NCBI GenBank assembly: GCA_945787435.1
Contig: CALZHX010000075.1
Coordinates: 1-9,924, forward strand
Direction: 5' to 3'
Source of the DNA: an uncultured Woeseiaceae bacterium
GTDB lineage: Bacteria; Pseudomonadota; Gammaproteobacteria; Steroidobacterales; Woeseiaceae
DNA: 9,924 nucleotides
The notes under the pieces are model-generated. The model searched no databases. It was not told where the DNA came from and saw only the letters and a program-made list of their open reading frames with translations. Made by a program: the position numbers and the translations under genes. Positions within the stretch are counted from its first letter, which is position 1, and each line of letters begins with the position of its first letter. Shown piece by piece: positions 6,750 through 9,924 of the stretch.

Positions 6750-8138
6750 ATGACATGTCAACTCGAAATAGTCTCTGAACACCGCGAAATTGTGGGTGAC
6801 GATGCGATACGCGTCTTCCGCGAAGAAGGCGGCTCGATCGGGCGCTCGCTGCAGAACGACTGGATCCTGCCGGATCCGGATCGCTACATCTCGGGACGCC
6901 ACGCGGCGATCGACTTCAAGGGTGGTATTTACTACCTCATCGACACCAGTACCAACGGCGTCTACGTCAATGGCGACTGCGAACCCGTCGGCAAAGGCAA
7001 CCCACGCCGCCTGTTCGATGGCGACGTACTGCGCTTCGGCGACTTCGAGATAAACGTGTCCATTGATGCAGGCGAGAGCATCGCCATGCCCCTCGACGAT
7101 GAGCCGAAGTCCAAGGTCGCCGAGCATGTGGCGTCGCTGGTTCCGAATGATCCGCTCAAAACCGGCGTGCAGTTGCTCGACGAAGAAGAGATGACGGGCG
7201 ACGACGATTTCCAGTCCGCCCTGTTCGGTGGGCATGCCGATACCGGTATTGTTGAACGCGCCGCTGAAGTGGTCGAGGAAAAGATTGAGGTGCCGAAGCA
7301 CCACATACCCAAAGAACTGGCCGAGTCTGATCTTGTCGCCACAGACCTTATCGATTCGTTCCTCGATGGTGTTGGCATCAACCGGGCCGAGTTACACGAT
7401 TCTGTTGACCTGGGCGAGCTCATGCAAAACGCCGGCGAAGTTCTGCGCGAGTTTGTCGAAGGCACGACCGCATTGCTTGCGAGTCGCGCAAACCTCAAGA
7501 ACGCGTTTCGCCTCGACCAGACGACCGTCCTGCCGAGGCACAACAATCCGATGAAGCTATCGGCAAATACAAAAGACTCCGTCAAGCAGCTGCTGGTCGG
7601 TAAGGAAGGCGAGTACCTCGGGCCTCGGGATGCGGTTCGCGAAGTTTGCCGCGACCTGTTGTTTCACCAGGACGCATTCCTTGACGCGATGACCAATGCA
7701 TTCAGCGATTTTTCGGACCGTTTCGAACCCACCGAGTTGCAGGAAGACTTCGACGCTCACCTGAGCAAGAATCCGCTGTTCCGCTGGAGAAATAAATCAA
7801 AGTATTGGGGCCTGTACGGGGACTTATACCCAATACTGACCGAAAAAGGCACGGGTCGATTCCCGCAGATGTACGCCGAGGAATTTGTGAGTGCCTACGA
7901 ACGCCAGATAGCCGAGTTCAAGCGACTCGGCAGTGGCGAGGAACAACTCAAGGAAACCGTTGTGATGCACGAATCTGAGCTGCCTGCAGAATCGATTGCG
8001 GAAGCCCCTGATGAAACGCTCGACGAACCGTCGATCGAACAGATCGTCGACCAAGACGACTTCAAGGCAACGGTCACCTTCGAAGGCATTTCGCTCGACG
8101 ATCTTCCCGACGAAGAGCCTGATCAGGCCAAAGGCTAA
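6750..8138 (+). CDS. Type VI secretion system-associated FHA domain protein (TagH-like)
   Basis: The product is 462 residues from ATG 6750; an in-frame ATG at 6687 would add 21. I prefer 6750 because MTCQLEIVSE begins the FHA fold directly and the extra residues look non-native, but no ribosome site supports either. Numbered from 6687, the FHA domain spans about 24-125 and keeps the phosphothreonine-binding residues: Gly52-Arg53-Ser54, Ser69-Gly70-Arg71-His72 and Thr89-Asn90-Gly91. A variable acidic linker follows. Residues about 230-412 match the C-terminal domain of TagH-type T6SS proteins, including FEPTELQEDFDAHL, RNKSKYWGLYGDLYPIL and YAEEFVSAYERQIAEFK. The last 70 residues are acidic. 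In species with the TagF/PppA/PpkA pathway, such proteins help threonine phosphorylation control secretion assembly. No other T6SS gene is in this window, so the role here is open. The stop overlaps that of acs. Confidence 0.85.
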   Translation: MTCQLEIVSEHREIVGDDAIRVFREEGGSIGRSLQNDWILPDPDRYISGRHAAIDFKGGIYYLIDTSTNGVYVNGDCEPVGKGNPRRLFDGDVLRFGDFEINVSIDAGESIAMPLDDEPKSKVAEHVASLVPNDPLKTGVQLLDEEEMTGDDDFQSALFGGHADTGIVERAAEVVEEKIEVPKHHIPKELAESDLVATDLIDSFLDGVGINRAELHDSVDLGELMQNAGEVLREFVEGTTALLASRANLKNAFRLDQTTVLPRHNNPMKLSANTKDSVKQLLVGKEGEYLGPRDAVREVCRDLLFHQDAFLDAMTNAFSDFSDRFEPTELQEDFDAHLSKNPLFRWRNKSKYWGLYGDLYPILTEKGTGRFPQMYAEEFVSAYERQIAEFKRLGSGEEQLKETVVMHESELPAESIAEAPDETLDEPSIEQIVDQDDFKATVTFEGISLDDLPDEEPDQAKG

Positions 8139-9924
8139 GCCGCCCGGTTCTGCCGGTTCTCAACCAGATCATCGACAACGGCTGGATCGGCCAGTGTCGA
8201 CGTGTCTCCAAGCTCTCCGAAATCATCAGCAGCGACCTTGCGCAGAATACGGCGCATGATCTTGCCGGATCTCGTCTTGGGAAGTCCGGGTGCCCACTGA
8301 ATCAGATCGGGCTTGGCGATTGGACCAATCTCTTTTCTCACCCACTGCTGCAGTTCGCGCCGCAGCTCATCATTGTACTCGACACCGTCCATCAGCGTGA
8401 CGTATGCGTAGATACCCTGCCCTTTAATGTCATGCGGATAGCCAACAACAGCGGCTTCCGCCACATTGGTGTGCGAGACGAGCGCGCTTTCAACTTCTGC
8501 AGTACCCATGCGATGACCTGACACGTTGATCACGTCATCGACACGACCCGTGATCCAGTAGTAACCATCTTCATCGCGCCGCGCGCCGTCGCCCGTGGTG
8601 TAGGCGTTGTCGAACGTGGAAAAGTATGTTTCAACAAAGCGCTTGTGGTCACCATAGACCGTTCGCATCTGGCCCGGCCAGCTATCTGTAATGATCAGGA
8701 TGCCGGACACCGCGCCTTCGAGCTCGTTACCGTCGTTGTCAACAATGGCCGGTTGGATGCCGAAGAAAGGTACTGTCGCGGAGCCGGGTTTCAGCGCCGT
8801 CGCACCTGGCAATGGCGTGATGAGAATGCCGCCCGTCTCTGTCTGCCACCAGGTATCGACGATCGGGCAGCGACCTTCGCCAACCACATCGTAGTACCAG
8901 GACCACGCTTCGGGATTAATCGGTTCGCCGACCGACCCAAGCAGTCGCAGTGATTTTCTCGACGTACCCTTGACCGGCTCGTCACCCTCGCGCATCAAGG
9001 CGCGAATGGCTGTCGGCGCCGTGTAGCATATGTTGACGTTATGCTTGTCGCACACCTCCCAGAAACGCGCCGAGGTTGGGTAGTTCGGCACGCCCTCGAA
9101 CATCAGAGTAATAGCGCCGTTCGCAAGCGGTCCGTAAACAATGTAGCTGTGACCGGTAACCCAACCAACGTCGGCCGTGCACCAGTAGACATCGCCCGGG
9201 TGATAATCAAACACGTACTCATGCGTCATCGCTGCATAGACGAGGTATCCACCCGTCGTATGCAGTACGCCTTTCGGCTGACCTGTGGAACCCGACGTAT
9301 ACAAAATAAACAGCGGATCCTCGGCGCCCATCTCCTCGCACGGGCAATCCGCGTCCACCTCAGCCTCGAGATCCTGTAACCATTCATCGCGGCCCTCTAC
9401 CCAGCCAACGTCATTGCCGGTATTTTTGACGACCAGCACTTTCTCTAGTGTTGTGACGCCCGGCTTCTCGGCTGCTGCGTCAACATTGGCTTTGAGCGGT
9501 ACGATCTTGCCGCCACGAAGGCCTTCGTCGGCAGTGACAACGATGTTCGATTCGCAATCCTGGATGCGCCCCGCCAGCGCGTCCGGGGAAAAGCCGCCGA
9601 ATACAACCGAGTGCACAGCGCCGATGCGGGCACACGCGAGCATCGAAATGGCGGCCTCAGGGATCATTGGCATGTACAGCGTAATGCGATCGCCTCTTTT
9701 CGCACCCAGCGCCTTGAGCGCATTGGCGAACTTGCAGACACGCTCGTGCAGTTCGGCGTATGTGATTTTCAGATCGCGAGACGGATCGTCGCCTTCCCAG
9801 ATAATGGCAACGTCGTCCGCCTTCGTCTCGAGATGCCGGTCTATACAGTTGTAGCAGACGTTCAATGTGCCGTCGTGGTACCAGCGAATGTGCACATCGT
9901 CTTTTGCGAATGAAACGTCCTTGA
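8135..9924 (-). CDS. acs: Acetyl-CoA synthetase (AMP-forming), N-terminus beyond window
   Basis: The enzyme activates acetate with ATP to acetyl-AMP and then forms acetyl-CoA in the cytoplasm, allowing growth on or reuse of acetate. The frame is open to the right edge, reading KDVSFAKDDVHIRWYHDGTL near the edge. The true start therefore lies outside, and GTG 9895 is internal. About 596 residues are visible; the family has about 650, so some 50-60 are missing. Visible motifs include the phosphate loop YTSGSTGQPKG (about 9271-9303), ADVGWVTGHSYIVYGP, VDTWWQTETGG in the acetate/adenylate pocket, and GDGARRDEDGYYWITGRVDD at the domain hinge. PKTRSGKIMRR carries the catalytic lysine (codon 8261-8263), the residue acetylated by Pat-type enzymes in other bacteria. 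No motif is damaged. The gene converges on the FHA gene. Confidence 0.97.
   Translation of the reverse strand, partial: KDVSFAKDDVHIRWYHDGTLNVCYNCIDRHLETKADDVAIIWEGDDPSRDLKITYAELHERVCKFANALKALGAKRGDRITLYMPMIPEAAISMLACARIGAVHSVVFGGFSPDALAGRIQDCESNIVVTADEGLRGGKIVPLKANVDAAAEKPGVTTLEKVLVVKNTGNDVGWVEGRDEWLQDLEAEVDADCPCEEMGAEDPLFILYTSGSTGQPKGVLHTTGGYLVYAAMTHEYVFDYHPGDVYWCTADVGWVTGHSYIVYGPLANGAITLMFEGVPNYPTSARFWEVCDKHNVNICYTAPTAIRALMREGDEPVKGTSRKSLRLLGSVGEPINPEAWSWYYDVVGEGRCPIVDTWWQTETGGILITPLPGATALKPGSATVPFFGIQPAIVDNDGNELEGAVSGILIITDSWPGQMRTVYGDHKRFVETYFSTFDNAYTTGDGARRDEDGYYWITGRVDDVINVSGHRMGTAEVESALVSHTNVAEAAVVGYPHDIKGQGIYAYVTLMDGVEYNDELRRELQQWVRKEIGPIAKPDLIQWAPGLPKTRSGKIMRRILRKVAADDFGELGDTSTLADPAVVDDLVENRQNRAA

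Noticed and set aside
6651..7304. A 217-codon minus-strand frame antisense to the FHA gene
   Set aside because: It overlaps the FHA domain coding region in the opposite sense and shows no recognisable domain. The FHA frame has clear conserved residues.
9893..9895. GTG as the start of acs
   Set aside because: The frame and the family similarity both continue upstream to the window edge (KDVSFAKDD), so this GTG is an internal valine codon.

Overview
This looks like ordinary chromosome from a free-living, moderately GC-rich gammaproteobacterium. PurL is the long single-chain proteobacterial form, close to E. coli PurL along its length. Acs is close to the E. coli enzyme. A DUF1820 protein and a type VI secretion FHA protein also fit Gammaproteobacteria. 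No genus can be named from the window alone.

Layout: (1) positions 1-164 hold the end of a broken SpoU/TrmH-type RNA methyltransferase reading frame. A good sigma-70 promoter overlaps its last codons. (2) This promoter points at a small two-helix membrane protein gene (218-883, +), followed by a zinc-ribbon/DUF4145-like gene (989-1681, +). (3) Read leftward from about 6572 is a three-gene run on the minus strand: a DUF1820 protein, purL (purine synthesis, step 4) and a three-helix membrane protein of unknown function. A REP-like palindrome lies between purL and the membrane gene, exactly where the latter's start codon is expected. (4) Rightward from about 6690 is a stand-alone T6SS-type FHA protein (TagH-like). 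(5) It converges on acs (minus strand), which runs off the right edge.

Coding is dense. Both convergent gene pairs overlap by 4 bp at their stop codons (CTAG at 1678-1681, CTAA at 8135-8138), so there is no room for terminators between them. No gap without a gene exceeds 300 bases. I saw no tRNA, rRNA, CRISPR array, insertion sequence or phage gene. Genes of central metabolism (purL, acs) are interspersed with poorly characterised conserved genes. No coherent new multi-gene system is evident. The points most worth a second look are the REP at a lost or cryptic start codon, the methyltransferase remnant overprinted by a promoter, and the T6SS FHA protein without secretion neighbours.
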